From contig NZ_CP040748.1 in NCBI RefSeq assembly GCF_006007965.1, positions 1,302,001 through 1,366,000 of the forward strand: DNA of 64,000 nucleotides, in the 5' to 3' direction. The notes under the pieces are model-generated. The model did no database searches. It saw nothing but the letters and a program-made list of their open reading frames with translations, and had not been told where the DNA came from. The DNA is from Nocardioides jishulii. GTDB lineage: Bacteria; Actinomycetota; Actinomycetes; Propionibacteriales; Nocardioidaceae. The translations under genes and the position numbers were made by a program. This document shows, one piece after another, positions 34,098-43,505 of the stretch. Positions within the stretch are counted from its first letter, which is position 1. Each line of letters opens with the position of its first letter.

Positions 34098-35348
34098 ATG
34101 GCCACGGTCACTCAGGAGGGCGACACCTCCCGCGTGGGCGTGCCCGAGTCCCTGGCGGCCCGGGTGCGCGCAGCCCTGGACCACCCGCTGAGCGCGTACT
34201 ACCTGTTGGTGGGTGCCTCGGCGCTGCTGCTGGTGATCGGGCTGATCATGGTCACGAGCTCGTCCAGCGTCTTCGCCTACCGCACGAGCGGTGACTCCTA
34301 CTCGATCGTCAAGCGGCAGCTGATGTGGGTCGTGATCGCGCTTCCGCTGGCGTGGGCCGCCACGCGAGTGCCTCTCGCCGTGGTGCGCAAGGTGGCCTGG
34401 GCGGGTTTCGCCCTGGCGGTGCTGCTGCTCTCCCTGGTCCGCGTCCCTGGTCTCGGCGTCGAGGTCAACGGCAACACCAACTGGCTCGCGCTGGGGCCGA
34501 TCACCATGCAGCCCTCCGAGGTCGCCAAGTTCGCGCTGGTCATCTGGGCCGCCCACATGTTCGCGAAGAAGGAGCACCTGCTCCACCGGACGTCCCACCT
34601 GCTCATCCCGGTGGCCCCCGGCATCGGGCTGGTCACGGGACTGGTCGTGCTGGGTCACGACCTGGGCACCGCCCTCGTGTTCGGGGGGATCCTGATGGCC
34701 CTGCTGTGGGTGGCAGGGCTCGACTGGCGCTACTTCGTCTTCGGCTTCAGCGGGATGGTCGCGCTCGCGTTCCTGGCGGCCTCGACCAGCCTTGAGCGCA
34801 AGGAGCGCCTGACCAGCTTCGTCGACCCGCTGCAGAACTACCACGACAACGGGTGGCAGCCCTCCCACGGACTCTTCGCCCTGGCCAGCGGCGGGTGGTT
34901 CGGCAACGGCATCGGTGACTCGACGCAGAAGTGGGGCGACCTGCCGGAGGCGCACACGGACTTCATCTTCGCCGTGCTCGGTGAGGAGCTCGGCCTGGTC
35001 GGCACGGTGCTGGTGGTGGCACTCTTCGGAGTCATCGCCTTCGCCGGGGTGCGTCTGGCCGTGCAGACCGAGGACCCCTTCGTGCGCTACGCCTCCTTCG
35101 GCATCGTGGCCTGGCTGCTGGGCCAGATGATCATCAACGTGGGCATGGTCCTGGCCGTGCTGCCCGTCATCGGCATCCCGCTGCCGCTGATCTCCTACGG
35201 CGGCTCGGCGCTGGTGCCCTCGCTCGTCGCGCTGGGCCTGCTCGTCGGGTTCGCCCGCCGTGAGCCCGAGGCGGCGGCCCTGCTCGAAGCGCGTCGGTCG
35301 CACACCTCCGGGGTGTCAGCCCCCTCGACGGCGTCCTCGACCTCCTAG
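34098..35348 (+). CDS. ftsW: Lipid II-polymerising SEDS protein FtsW
   Basis: The 416-residue membrane protein has about ten helices and the SEDS signatures NTNWLALGPITMQPSEVAKFA, LGHDLGTALVFGG, EAHTDFIFAVLGEELG and IGIPLPLISYGGSA. FtsW polymerises glycan strands at the septum with FtsI. The ATG at 34098 is chosen for its GAGGAGA ribosome site; a GTG at 34008 would add 30 polar residues and cannot be excluded. The gap after the murD-like gene is 114 bp, in which no remnant of a third MurD domain is seen. Confidence 0.94.
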   Translation: MATVTQEGDTSRVGVPESLAARVRAALDHPLSAYYLLVGASALLLVIGLIMVTSSSSVFAYRTSGDSYSIVKRQLMWVVIALPLAWAATRVPLAVVRKVAWAGFALAVLLLSLVRVPGLGVEVNGNTNWLALGPITMQPSEVAKFALVIWAAHMFAKKEHLLHRTSHLLIPVAPGIGLVTGLVVLGHDLGTALVFGGILMALLWVAGLDWRYFVFGFSGMVALAFLAASTSLERKERLTSFVDPLQNYHDNGWQPSHGLFALASGGWFGNGIGDSTQKWGDLPEAHTDFIFAVLGEELGLVGTVLVVALFGVIAFAGVRLAVQTEDPFVRYASFGIVAWLLGQMIINVGMVLAVLPVIGIPLPLISYGGSALVPSLVALGLLVGFARREPEAAALLEARRSHTSGVSAPSTASSTS

Positions 35349-35360
35349 GCTGGGGGCACC

Positions 35361-36431
35361 ATGCATGTCCTTCTCGCCGGTGGTGGAACCGCCGGACACA
35401 CCTCGCCCCTGCTCGCCACTGCGGACGCCCTGAGGCGGCTCGCTCCTGAGACCGTGATCACCTGCCTGGGCACCAGCCAGGGCCTGGAGGCACGGCTCGT
35501 CCCCGAGGCCGGCCTGCCACTGGAGCTCGTCCCCAAGGTGCCCCTCCCGCGCAAGCCGGGCAAGGAGCTGCTCCAGGTGCCGGGCAAGCTGCTCGCAGCC
35601 CGACGCGCTGCGCTCGAGGTGGTCGACCGGGTCCGGCCCGACGTCGTGGTGGGCTTCGGCGGCTACGTCTCGGTGCCCGCCTACCTGGCTGCCCGCAGCC
35701 GCAAGCTGCCGATCGTGGTCCACGAGGGCAACGCGCTGGCCGGCATCGCCAACAAGCTCGGTGCCCGGCTGACCACCCATGTGGCGACCTCGTTCCCGAG
35801 CACGAAGATCCCGCACGGCACCTACCTGGGACTCCCGGTCCGGCGGATGATCTCCACCCTCGACCGCGCAGCGCTGCGTGCCGAGGCCCGCGCGACCTTC
35901 GGCCTCGACCCGGACCGCCCGACGCTGCTGGTCACCGGCGGCTCCCAGGGAGCGGCCCGGATCAACGCCGCGGTCGCCGCTGCGGCTGACGCCCTCGCCC
36001 TTGCCGGCGTCCAGGTTCTCCACGTGGTCGGCCCGCGACAGACCCTCGCCGCGCCCATCACCGGCGTGCCCTACGTCGTCCTCAACTACGTCGACCGCAT
36101 GGACCTCGCGTACGCGGCGGCGGACGCCGTGCTGTGCCGCGCTGGTTCCAACACCGTCACCGAGGTCTCCGGCGTCGGCCTGCCCGCGATCTACGTGCCG
36201 CTGCCCTTCGGCAATGGCGAGCAGGCGCTCAACGCCCGTCCCGTGGTGGACGCGGGGGGTGGCCTGCTCGTGGCCGACGGCGACCTCACGCCCGAGTGGG
36301 TGCGCGCTGAGGTGCCCCGCCTGCTGACCGACCCGGGGCGTCTGGCCCGGATGGGCGCAGCCGCCTCCGACGTCATCCCCCTCGACGCCGACGAGAAGCT
36401 GGCACGCATGATCCTGGAGGTCGCGCGATGA
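35361..36431 (+). CDS. murG: UDP-GlcNAc transferase MurG
   Basis: The 356-residue GT28 glycosyltransferase converts lipid I to lipid II on the inner face of the membrane. It has the GGGTAGHTSP loop, VVGFGGYVSVPAYLAA, HEGNALAGIANK, LLVTGGSQGAARIN and CRAGSNTVTEVSGVGLPAIYVPLPFG, the UDP-GlcNAc pocket. A TAGGCT hexamer ends 9 bases before the ATG and overlaps the ftsW stop, so an extra start with a very short leader is possible. The stop overlaps murC by 4 bases. Confidence 0.95.
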   Translation: MHVLLAGGGTAGHTSPLLATADALRRLAPETVITCLGTSQGLEARLVPEAGLPLELVPKVPLPRKPGKELLQVPGKLLAARRAALEVVDRVRPDVVVGFGGYVSVPAYLAARSRKLPIVVHEGNALAGIANKLGARLTTHVATSFPSTKIPHGTYLGLPVRRMISTLDRAALRAEARATFGLDPDRPTLLVTGGSQGAARINAAVAAAADALALAGVQVLHVVGPRQTLAAPITGVPYVVLNYVDRMDLAYAAADAVLCRAGSNTVTEVSGVGLPAIYVPLPFGNGEQALNARPVVDAGGGLLVADGDLTPEWVRAEVPRLLTDPGRLARMGAAASDVIPLDADEKLARMILEVAR

Positions 36432-37867
36432 AGGTCCCCGTCCCCGACGAGATCCTCCCGGCCGAGCAGCTCGGCCGTGTCCACTTCGTCGGCATCGGTG
36501 GGGCAGGGCTCTCCGCCATCGCGCGCATCATGCTCGAGCGTGGAGTCACCGTCTCCGGCAGCGACGGCACCGATTCACCCACGCTCGCCGCGCTGCGCGA
36601 GATGGGTGCCGACGTGCACGTGGGTCACGCAGCCACGCACGTGGCGGGCGCCGACACCGTGATCGTCTCCACCGCCGTGCGTGAGGACAACCCCGAGGTC
36701 GTGGCCGCCCTCGCGGCAGGGGTGCGACTCTGGCCCCGCTCGGCCGGACTGGCCTCGGTGATGGTCGGCAAGCGCACCGTCGCCGTGGCCGGCACCCACG
36801 GCAAGACGACCACCACGTCGCTGCTCACCTCGGCGCTCCAGGCCGCGGGCGCCGACCCGACGTACGCGGTTGGCGGCGACTTCGCCGCCACCGGCACCAA
36901 CGCCCACGACGGCAGTGGTGACCTCTTCGTCGCCGAGGCGGACGAGTCCGACGGCGCCTTCCTGGTCTACCGCCCCTTCGGCGCCGTGGTGACCAACGTG
37001 GAGGCCGACCACCTCGACCACTTCGGCACCGAGGAGGCCTACCGGGCCGCCTTCGACTTCTTCCTGACCCGCATCGAGGACGGCGGCTTCCTGGTCGTCG
37101 TGGTCGACGACCCGGGCGCCGCAGCACTCGCCGGGGCCGCCGAGTCCCGCGGGATCGCGGTCCTGCGCGTGGGTGAGTCGGACCGGGCCGACCTGCGTCT
37201 GACCGACCTCGAGTTCGTGGGCAACCGGTCGTCGGCGAGCGTCACCGTCTCCGGCCCGTTGGCCCACCTGGCAGGGGCTGGCGGTGCGTTGGGGCGCCTC
37301 GAGCTGCAGATCCCCGGTCGCCACTACCTGCTCGACGCTGCCGCGGCGTTGGCAGCCGGCCTGCAGGTGGGCCACGACTTCGTCGACCTCGCGCGCGGGC
37401 TCGCGGGCTTCACCGGCACCCGGCGTCGGATGGAACGCAAGGGCGAGGCAGCCGGCGTGCGGGTCTACGACTCCTACGCCCACCACCCCGTCGAGATCGC
37501 GGGCGACCTCCAGGCCGCCCGTGCGCTGGCGGGGGAGGGGCGAGTGGTGGTGGCGTTCCAGCCGCACCTCGTCTCGCGGACACGGATCTTCGGGGCCGAG
37601 ATGGGCCGCGCCCTGGAGGCAGCCGACGAGGTGGTCGTGCTCGACGTCCACCTGGCGCGCGAGGACGCCGATCCGGAAGTCACCGGCGCCCTGGTCGCCG
37701 ACGCCTGCGGGCTCGGCGAGGACCGGGTGGCCTACGTCCCCGACTTCGACGCCGTGCCGGACGAGCTCGTACGCCGTGCGCGTCCCGGCGACCTGGTGCT
37801 CACCCTGGGGGCCGGCACCGTGACCCAGCTGGGTCCGCGCGTGCTCGACCTGCTGGGTGGGGCCTGA
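36428..37867 (+). CDS. murC: UDP-MurNAc--L-alanine ligase MurC
   Basis: The 479-residue ligase adds L-Ala to UDP-MurNAc. Seen are HFVGIGGAGLSAIARI at the N terminus, P-loop AGTHGKTTTTS, EADESDGAFL, NVEADHLDHF and the C-terminal DSYAHHPVEI. All three domains are present, as a control for the degenerate neighbour. It starts inside the murG stop (ATGA) and is followed after 18 bp by ftsQ. Confidence 0.95.
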   Translation: MKVPVPDEILPAEQLGRVHFVGIGGAGLSAIARIMLERGVTVSGSDGTDSPTLAALREMGADVHVGHAATHVAGADTVIVSTAVREDNPEVVAALAAGVRLWPRSAGLASVMVGKRTVAVAGTHGKTTTTSLLTSALQAAGADPTYAVGGDFAATGTNAHDGSGDLFVAEADESDGAFLVYRPFGAVVTNVEADHLDHFGTEEAYRAAFDFFLTRIEDGGFLVVVVDDPGAAALAGAAESRGIAVLRVGESDRADLRLTDLEFVGNRSSASVTVSGPLAHLAGAGGALGRLELQIPGRHYLLDAAAALAAGLQVGHDFVDLARGLAGFTGTRRRMERKGEAAGVRVYDSYAHHPVEIAGDLQAARALAGEGRVVVAFQPHLVSRTRIFGAEMGRALEAADEVVVLDVHLAREDADPEVTGALVADACGLGEDRVAYVPDFDAVPDELVRRARPGDLVLTLGAGTVTQLGPRVLDLLGGA

Positions 37868-37885
37868 GTCGACGATGGACCCCCG

Positions 37886-38659
37886 ATGAGATCAGGGACG
37901 AAGGAACGGACCGCCGCGCAGGCCGAGGCCGCCGAGGCGCGTGCCGAGGAGCGGATGCGTCGGCGCTTCGCGCGCCGCCAGTGGGCGCGGCGCTGGGGCG
38001 TGTGGCGTCCTCTGCTTGCCCTGCTCGCCTTCGTGGTGGTGGTTGCGGCCGGCGTGTGGCTGGTCTGGTTCTCCGACGTCCTGGCGGTCGAGAAGGTGTC
38101 GGTCTCGGGCACCGACCACCTCAGCGCCTCCGAGGTCCGGGCGGCGGCGGACGTACCGATGGGTCGTCCGCTGGCACGGCTGGACCTGGCCGGGGCCGAG
38201 CGTCGTGTCGAGAGCCTGGCGGCGGTCGAGGCAGTCCGCGTCGAGCGTGTCTGGCCGCGCGGGGTCCGCGTGGTGGTGACCGAGCGCAGCGCCGTCGCGG
38301 TCGTCGAGATCGGAGGTCGGGTCCGCGGGATGGACGCCGAGGGGGTGGTCTTCCGCGACTACGCGAAGGTTCCCAAGAACCTGCCCCGCGTCCGGGTGGT
38401 CGGTTCCGTCGACCGCGAGGCCCTGGAGGAGGCGGCCACCGTCCTGTCGGCCATGCCTGACGACCTCGCCAGGATCGTTCGTCGCGTCGACGTGCAGACG
38501 ATCGACCACATCTCGTTGGTGCTGCGGGGGGACCGCACGGTGCTGTGGGGGAGCGGGGAGTTCTCCGAGGACAAGGCCGCGGTGCTCGCCGCGCTGCTCA
38601 AGGCGCAGAAGGCGACCTCGTACGACGTCAGCGTCCCGGGTCAGCCCGTCGTCCAGTAG
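37886..38659 (+). CDS. ftsQ: Cell division protein FtsQ
   Basis: The 257-residue bitopic protein has an Arg/Ala-rich cytoplasmic tail, one membrane helix (about 43-63), and an extracytoplasmic POTRA domain (VEKVSVSGTDHLSASEVRAAA, about 69-137). The FtsQ beta domain follows, with VWPRGVRVVVTERSAVAVVE. FtsQ scaffolds the divisome with FtsL and DivIC-type proteins. Its position between murC and ftsZ is typical. Confidence 0.92.
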   Translation: MRSGTKERTAAQAEAAEARAEERMRRRFARRQWARRWGVWRPLLALLAFVVVVAAGVWLVWFSDVLAVEKVSVSGTDHLSASEVRAAADVPMGRPLARLDLAGAERRVESLAAVEAVRVERVWPRGVRVVVTERSAVAVVEIGGRVRGMDAEGVVFRDYAKVPKNLPRVRVVGSVDREALEEAATVLSAMPDDLARIVRRVDVQTIDHISLVLRGDRTVLWGSGEFSEDKAAVLAALLKAQKATSYDVSVPGQPVVQ

Positions 38660-38681
38660 GGCCGGGGACGCAGGTTTTTTT
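38650..38681 (+). terminator. Weak hairpin plus T-run after ftsQ
   Basis: A 5-bp stem (CGTCC at 38650-38654, GGACG at 38666-38670) spans the ftsQ stop and is followed after 4 bases by seven T residues (38675-38681). Runs of T are rare here, but the stem is short, so termination may be partial. Confidence 0.3.
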
Positions 38682-38755
38682 CTTTCTGACCACGCGCGGC
38701 GTGTCCTGACTGATGTGGGTGGCAGTCGCTGCCTACTGTTTTGCTCAGCACGAGG

Positions 38756-38793
38756 TTGACATAACTATAACCCTCAGGCTCACGGTTAGGGTT
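38756..38793 (+). promoter_or_regulatory. Promoter-like A+T island with inverted repeat upstream of ftsZ
   Basis: TTGACA (38756-38761) is a perfect -35 hexamer. No TANNNT lies at a normal distance behind it. AACCCT (38769-38774) and AGGGTT (38788-38793) form an inverted repeat with a 13-base spacer. A second candidate -10, TACTGT, lies at 38734-38739. The region probably holds more than one ftsZ promoter and a protein-binding site, but starts cannot be fixed by eye. Confidence 0.45.
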
Positions 38794-38890
38794 CCGCGAG
38801 ATGAGGCTGTCAGCCCCTGACCGACTTCCGAAGCACTAGAGACACCTGGACCCCGGGGCAGGACCGGATCCAAACAGAAGGGCGTGGACC

Positions 38891-40141
38891 GTGGCAGCAG
38901 CCCAGAACTACCTGGCGATCATCAAGGTCGTTGGCATCGGAGGAGGCGGCGTCAACGCCGTCAACCGCATGATCGAGGTCGGCCTCAAGGGCGTCGAGTT
39001 CATCGCGATCAACACCGACGCGCAGGCGTTGCTGATGAGCGACGCCGACGTCAAGCTCGACATCGGCCGTGAGCTCACCCGTGGCCTGGGCGCCGGAGCG
39101 CAGCCCGAGGTCGGCGCCAAGGCCGCCGAGGACCACGCGGACGAGATCGAAGAGGTGCTCAAGGGTGCCGACATGGTCTTCGTCACCGCTGGTGAGGGTG
39201 GTGGCACCGGGACCGGTGGCGCGCCCGTCGTGGCGCGCATCGCCCGCTCGCTGGGCGCCCTGACGATCGGTGTGGTCACCCGCCCCTTCGCCTTCGAGGG
39301 TCGTCGTCGTGCCGGTTCCGCGGAGGAGGGCATCAGCCGCCTGCGTGAAGAGGTCGACACCCTCATCGTCATCCCGAACGACCGCCTGCTCTCGATCAGC
39401 GACCGCAACGTCTCGATCCTGGACGCCTTCAAGCAGGCCGACCAGGTCCTCCTGCAGGGTGTCTCGGGCATCACCGACCTGATCACCACTCCCGGCCTGA
39501 TCAACCTCGACTTCGCGGACGTCAAGTCGGTCATGGCGAACGCCGGTTCGGCCCTGATGGGCATCGGTTCCGCCCGGGGCGAGGACCGCGCCGTCGCAGC
39601 CGCCGAGATGGCCGTCTCCAGCCCGCTGCTCGAGGCCTCCATCGAGGGTGCCCACGGCGTCCTGCTCTCCATCGCCGGTGGTTCGGACCTCGGTCTCTTC
39701 GAGATCAACGAGGCAGCAGCCCTGGTCTCGGAGGCGGCCGACCTGGACGCCAACATCATCTTCGGTGCCACCATCGACGACGCCCTCGGTGACGAGGTGC
39801 GCGTGACGGTCATCGCCGCCGGCTTCGACGGTGGCATGCCGAAGCGCCGCGAGAACGTCTCGGGCCTCAACCGTCCGGTGCAGTCGCAGGCCGACACCCG
39901 CCGGGCTGCGCAGCAGATCGCCCAGGGTGGCGACCAGAACGGCCACAACGGCCGTGGCGGTCAGGACAACCACCAGGGAGGTCAGGGCGGCCAGGGCAAC
40001 CCTGCGCCCGCCTCGCGACCCGCGGCTCCGGCCCAGCCGGCGCCGGTCGGTCAGGCCGCTCCGCAGGCAGAGCGTCCCCGGGTCCAGCGGAAGGTCGAGT
40101 TCGACGACGACGAGCTGGACGTCCCCGACTTCCTGAAGTGA
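38891..40141 (+). CDS. ftsZ: Cell division GTPase FtsZ
   Basis: The 416-residue tubulin homologue forms the Z ring. The GTP-binding signature GEGGGTGTG lies at 101-109, with [13 protein letters not shown] upstream and [15 protein letters not shown] T7 residues (NLDFADV) downstream. A Gly/Gln/Asn-rich linker (about 333-390) leads to the conserved tail [11 protein letters not shown], which binds SepF and other partners. The GTG start is set by the family's [19 protein letters not shown] opening. The gene is preceded by a 231-bp region with its own promoter features. Confidence 0.97.
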   Translation: MAAAQNYLAIIKVVGIGGGGVNAVNRMIEVGLKGVEFIAINTDAQALLMSDADVKLDIGRELTRGLGAGAQPEVGAKAAEDHADEIEEVLKGADMVFVTAGEGGGTGTGGAPVVARIARSLGALTIGVVTRPFAFEGRRRAGSAEEGISRLREEVDTLIVIPNDRLLSISDRNVSILDAFKQADQVLLQGVSGITDLITTPGLINLDFADVKSVMANAGSALMGIGSARGEDRAVAAAEMAVSSPLLEASIEGAHGVLLSIAGGSDLGLFEINEAAALVSEAADLDANIIFGATIDDALGDEVRVTVIAAGFDGGMPKRRENVSGLNRPVQSQADTRRAAQQIAQGGDQNGHNGRGGQDNHQGGQGGQGNPAPASRPAAPAQPAPVGQAAPQAERPRVQRKVEFDDDELDVPDFLK

Positions 40142-40851
40142 GTGGCGCCATGTTCTCCGCACGGAGGACGTGGTCGGTGCAGTCGACCTCGACGACGGTG
40201 GAGGTCGCCTTCACCGACGCGTCCGTCGACTTCGCCGAAGGGCCTGGGCGCGACCCGCGTCGGCTCGCGGACTCGCTCGCCCTGGTCTCCGCCGAGATCG
40301 GCGTCCCCGTGGCCCGGATGCACCAGGTCCACGGCCGTGACGTCGCCGTCGTCTCCGACGCCGACGACGTTCCCACGGCCGACGTCCTCGTCACCGCGAC
40401 CCCGGGCCTGGCCCTGATGACCAGGGCTGCCGACTGCGTGCCCGTGCTCCTCGCCGCGCCCGCGACCGGTCGGGTGGCGGCGGTGCACGCGGGGCGTGAA
40501 GGCGTCGTACGCGGTGCCGTGACTGCGGCGGTCGAGGCTCTTCGCAACGCCGAGGCGCCGGGGGAGACGGTCCACGCCTGGATCGGCCCCCACGTCTGCG
40601 GACGGTGCTACGAGGTGCCCGAGGAGATGCAGGACGCCGTCGCCGAGGTGGTGCCCGCGACGCGGTCGGAGAGCTCATGGGGCACGACCGCCCTCGACCT
40701 CGGGGCGGGCGTGCGCGCTCAGCTCGACGCCCTCGGGGTGGCCCACGAGACCGTGGGTGGCTGCACGTACGAGGACGACTCGCTGTGGTCGCACCGCCGT
40801 GGCGGTGCCGCCGCCGGTCGTCTCGCCGGACTCGTCTGGATCGCACCATGA
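40138..40851 (+). CDS. pgeF: Laccase-domain protein (PgeF/YfiH family)
   Basis: The 237-residue protein has the metal or active-site residues of the family in [17 protein letters not shown] and [11 protein letters not shown], plus CGRCYEVP and the terminal [12 protein letters not shown] block. Members act on purine nucleosides or on misincorporated peptidoglycan amino acids; the E. coli member corrects UDP-MurNAc-L-Ser. That fits its place next to ftsZ and the mur genes. The GTG overlaps the ftsZ stop (GTGA). Confidence 0.9.
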   Translation: MSGAMFSARRTWSVQSTSTTVEVAFTDASVDFAEGPGRDPRRLADSLALVSAEIGVPVARMHQVHGRDVAVVSDADDVPTADVLVTATPGLALMTRAADCVPVLLAAPATGRVAAVHAGREGVVRGAVTAAVEALRNAEAPGETVHAWIGPHVCGRCYEVPEEMQDAVAEVVPATRSESSWGTTALDLGAGVRAQLDALGVAHETVGGCTYEDDSLWSHRRGGAAAGRLAGLVWIAP

Positions 40852-41549
40852 CGGCCCGGGTCGACGAGCTGCGCGCGGGCCTGGAGGCGGTGCGTGAGCG
40901 CATGGACCGCGCCTGCGAGGCTGCGGGGCGGGCGCGCGACGAGGTCAACCTCGTCGTCGTCACCAAGTACTTCCCGGCCAGCGACGTGCGACTGCTGGCT
41001 GACCTCGGCGTCACCGACGTCGGGGAGAACAGGCACCAGGAGGCTGAGCAGAAGGCGCAGGAGTGTGCCGACCTGGACCTCCGCTGGCACTTCATCGGCG
41101 GCCTCCAGAGCAACAAGGCGGCCGCGGTGGCGGCGTACGCCCACGTCGTCGAGTCGGTCGACCGACCCAAGCTGGTCGCGCCCCTGTCGCGCGGCGCGGC
41201 AGGGCGCCCGGAACCGGTGGACGTGCTCCTCCAGGTGAGCCTCGACCCTCCTGGTGCCAGCCACCGTGCCGGCGCCGACCCGGGTGCCCTGCCGGCGTTG
41301 TCCGACGCCGTCGCGGCTGCCGACCACCTCCGGCTCGCCGGACTGATGGCGGTGGCGCCGTTGGGGGAGGACCCCGCAGTCGCCTTCGCCCGGCTGGCGG
41401 AGGTCAGGAGGAGCGTGCTCTCCGACCACCCGGAAGCCACCGTGCTCTCCGCGGGGATGAGTGGTGACCTCGAGCAGGCGATCGCCCACGGCGCGACACA
41501 CGTACGCGTCGGCTCGGCGATCCTCGGTCCGAGGCCAGTGATCTTGTAA
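40848..41549 (+). CDS. yggS: PLP homeostasis protein (YggS/PLPBP family)
   Basis: The 233-residue single-domain PLP-binding barrel has no known catalytic activity and helps balance B6 vitamers and amino acids. The PLP lysine is in [12 protein letters not shown], and [52 protein letters not shown] complete the signature. The ATG overlaps the pgeF stop by 4 bases. The pgeF-yggS-sepF order is a common arrangement downstream of ftsZ in Gram-positive bacteria. Confidence 0.95.
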   Translation: MTARVDELRAGLEAVRERMDRACEAAGRARDEVNLVVVTKYFPASDVRLLADLGVTDVGENRHQEAEQKAQECADLDLRWHFIGGLQSNKAAAVAAYAHVVESVDRPKLVAPLSRGAAGRPEPVDVLLQVSLDPPGASHRAGADPGALPALSDAVAAADHLRLAGLMAVAPLGEDPAVAFARLAEVRRSVLSDHPEATVLSAGMSGDLEQAIAHGATHVRVGSAILGPRPVIL

Positions 41550-41607
41550 TGTCAAAATTCAGTGGCGTGCCCATGACGGGCACCACGATGTACCGGAGGA
41601 ATGGCTC

Positions 41608-42090
41608 ATGAGCGGCGCGATGCGCAGGATCGGCGAGTACCTCGGCCTGCTCGAGGACACCGGTCGGTACGACGACTACGCGGACGACGGTGCCGCAGAC
41701 ACCGAGACCACGATGGCTGGCCCGGTCACCGACCGTCGCCCCGCCCCGGTCTCCGACCTGGCCGAGCGCCGCCGCCCGGCGCCGGTCCCGACCCCGACGA
41801 CGGTGACTGAATTGAGCAGGATCACGACCCTCCACCCGCGCACCTACAACGAGGCTCGCACCGTCGGTGAGAACTTCCGCGAGGGCGTCCCGGTGATCAT
41901 GAACCTGTCCGACATGGACGACGCCGACGCCAAGCGCCTGGTCGACTTCGCCGCCGGCCTGGTCTTCGCGACCCGCGGCAGCATCGAGCGGATCACCAAC
42001 AAGGTCTTCCTGCTCTCCCCGCCCAACGTGACCGTGTCGACCGAGGAGAAGGAGCGCCTCGTCGAGGGCGGCTTCTTCAACCAGAGCTGA
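41608..42090 (+). CDS. sepF: Cell division protein SepF
   Basis: The 160-residue protein has an amphipathic membrane-targeting N terminus ([16 protein letters not shown]), a Pro/Arg-rich disordered linker (about 20-65) and the SepF fold, including [25 protein letters not shown] and [20 protein letters not shown]. In actinobacteria SepF tethers FtsZ to the membrane. GGAGGAA lies shortly before the ATG. It is 58 bp after yggS. Confidence 0.95.
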   Translation: MSGAMRRIGEYLGLLEDTGRYDDYADDGAADTETTMAGPVTDRRPAPVSDLAERRRPAPVPTPTTVTELSRITTLHPRTYNEARTVGENFREGVPVIMNLSDMDDADAKRLVDFAAGLVFATRGSIERITNKVFLLSPPNVTVSTEEKERLVEGGFFNQS

Positions 42091-42093
42091 GTA

Positions 42094-42387
42094 ATGACTG
42101 CTGTCGGATCGGTCCTCTATGCGATCGTCTGGGTCTTCCTGATCCTGCTCATCATCCGCCTCGTGGTGGACTGGGTGCAGGTCTTCGCCCGCCAGTGGGT
42201 GCCCACCGGGGTGCTCCTGGTGGTGCTCGAGGGCGTCTACACGGCGACGGACCCGCCGATCAAGCTCGTACGCCGCTGGGTGCCCGTCGTGCGCATCGGT
42301 CCGGTGGGCCTCGACCTGAGCTTCATGCTCGTGTTCATCGCCTGCTGGCTGCTGCTCATCGTCATCAGCGGCGTCTTCGCCCTGTGA
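42094..42387 (+). CDS. yggT: YggT-family membrane protein
   Basis: The 97-residue protein has two membrane helices (about 4-25 and 76-96) separated by an amphipathic stretch with ATDPPIKLVRRWVPVVRIGPVGLDLS, the YggT signature. It is encoded 3 bp after sepF, as in many actinobacteria and firmicutes. The molecular role is not settled; involvement in division or membrane stress has been suggested for relatives. Confidence 0.9.
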   Translation: MTAVGSVLYAIVWVFLILLIIRLVVDWVQVFARQWVPTGVLLVVLEGVYTATDPPIKLVRRWVPVVRIGPVGLDLSFMLVFIACWLLLIVISGVFAL

Positions 42388-42389
42388 TC

Positions 42390-42411
42390 TCCTTCTCCCT
42401 CGGGAGAAGGA
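42390..42411 (+). terminator. Hairpin between yggT and divIVA
   Basis: TCCTTCTCC (42390-42398) pairs with GGAGAAGGA (42403-42411) around a CTCG loop, directly after the yggT stop. It separates the sepF-yggT unit from divIVA. Confidence 0.6.
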
Positions 42412-42536
42412 ATCGCGCCTGAGCCGTCCATCTGGACGCACCAGCCACACGGGTGCTTCACCATGCGCCGAGTTCTGGCGCTATTGTTCCCACAGTCAGA
42501 ACCAAAAGTTTGTCGATGAAGAGATTGGGTGAGGTC

Positions 42537-43289
42537 ATGCCGCTGACGCCTGAGGACGTGAGCAACAAGCGCTTTACCCCTGTCCGGCTCCGCGAGGGCT
42601 ATGACATGGGTGAAGTCGACCAGTTCTTGGACGAGGTCGAGGCGGAGCTCGCTCGGTTGACCAAGGAGAACGACGATCTGCGCGCCAAGCTGGCCGCTGC
42701 GCAGAACGCGGCCACCGCCGCCCCGTCGCCGTACGCGATCAAGGAGCCGGAGCCCGAGCGCGTGGCTCCCCAGCCCGTCTACACGCCGGAGCCGGCGCCC
42801 GTGGTCGCGGCCCAGCCGCCTGCGCCGGAGACCCTGCGGGTCGAGACCGTCGCCGAGGCGTCCAACGCCGCGGCTCGCCTGCTCGAGATCGCCACGCGCA
42901 ACGCCGACGAGCTCGTCGACAGCGCCAAGAACGAGGCCGACCGCATCGTCGGCGAGGCTCGCACCAAGGCCGAACGCCTGGAGTCGGAGTCGAAGGGCAA
43001 GGCCGACCGCCTCGAGGCCGAGGCTCGTCAGCGTGCCCAGATGCTCGACTCCGAGACCGCTGAGCGTCGTACGCAGATGTTCGGTGCCCTGGAGACCGAG
43101 CGCGACAAGCTCAACGGCGAGGTCGAGACCCTGCGGTCGTTCGAGCGTGAGTACCGCTCGCGCCTGAAGACCTACTTCTCCCAGCAGCTGGAGGCCCTCG
43201 AGGGCACCGGCAGCCTGGAGAACCCCACCTCGGGTGATGCGCCGGCGCCGAAGCGCCTGCGTTCGATCCTGGGCGACGACGAGGGCTGA
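42537..43289 (+). CDS. divIVA: Polar growth/division protein DivIVA (Wag31-like)
   Basis: The 250-residue coiled-coil protein starts with the DivIVA lipid-binding domain (MPLTPEDVSNKRFTPVRLREGYDMGEVDQFLDEVEAEL), has a Pro/Ala/Glu-rich spacer (about 63-100), then a second long coiled coil (about 105-225). DivIVA marks curved membrane and directs wall synthesis at poles in actinobacteria. The ATG at 42537 has GAGG just upstream. A TATTGT hexamer (42482-42487) is a possible -10 for a promoter of its own. Confidence 0.94.
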   Translation: MPLTPEDVSNKRFTPVRLREGYDMGEVDQFLDEVEAELARLTKENDDLRAKLAAAQNAATAAPSPYAIKEPEPERVAPQPVYTPEPAPVVAAQPPAPETLRVETVAEASNAAARLLEIATRNADELVDSAKNEADRIVGEARTKAERLESESKGKADRLEAEARQRAQMLDSETAERRTQMFGALETERDKLNGEVETLRSFEREYRSRLKTYFSQQLEALEGTGSLENPTSGDAPAPKRLRSILGDDEG

Positions 43290-43310
43290 GGCTCACACAG
43301 GTTCTGCACC

Positions 43311-43344
43311 CAGCGGCCGGCGCCCCAACGGGCTCCGGCCGCTG
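43311..43344 (+). terminator. Hairpin terminator after divIVA
   Basis: CAGCGGCCGG (43311-43320) pairs with CCGGCCGCTG (43335-43344). The 14-base interior contains a further GCCC-CAAC-GGGC stem, giving one long hairpin 22 bases after the divIVA stop. Confidence 0.65.
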
Positions 43345-43417
43345 AGTCGTACCCGGATGCGGAACGACTCCCGGAACGGCCGGACGTCGCGTCGTCGGCG
43401 TTGCGTGGTCGGGACCA

Positions 43418-43446
43418 TTGAGTCAGGGCCCCGGACGCACTAACGT
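43418..43446 (+). promoter_or_regulatory. Promoter of the DksA/TraR-like gene
   Basis: TTGAGT (43418-43423) and TAACGT (43441-43446) are separated by exactly 17 bases, one of the best-spaced promoter pairs in the window. Transcription should start near 43453, giving a leader of about 53 bases with GGGGGAG before the ATG. Confidence 0.7.
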
Positions 43447-43505
43447 CCATCGCAGCCTGTGTGGTCGTTGCCACACGCGGATCGTCTCCAAGGGGGAGTC
43501 ACACG

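Noticed and set aside
32928..35303. A 791-codon antisense open frame across the murD-like gene and ftsW
   Set aside because: Low-complexity His/Gln/Asp/Gly translation typical of antisense frames; it would run against two recognisable genes.
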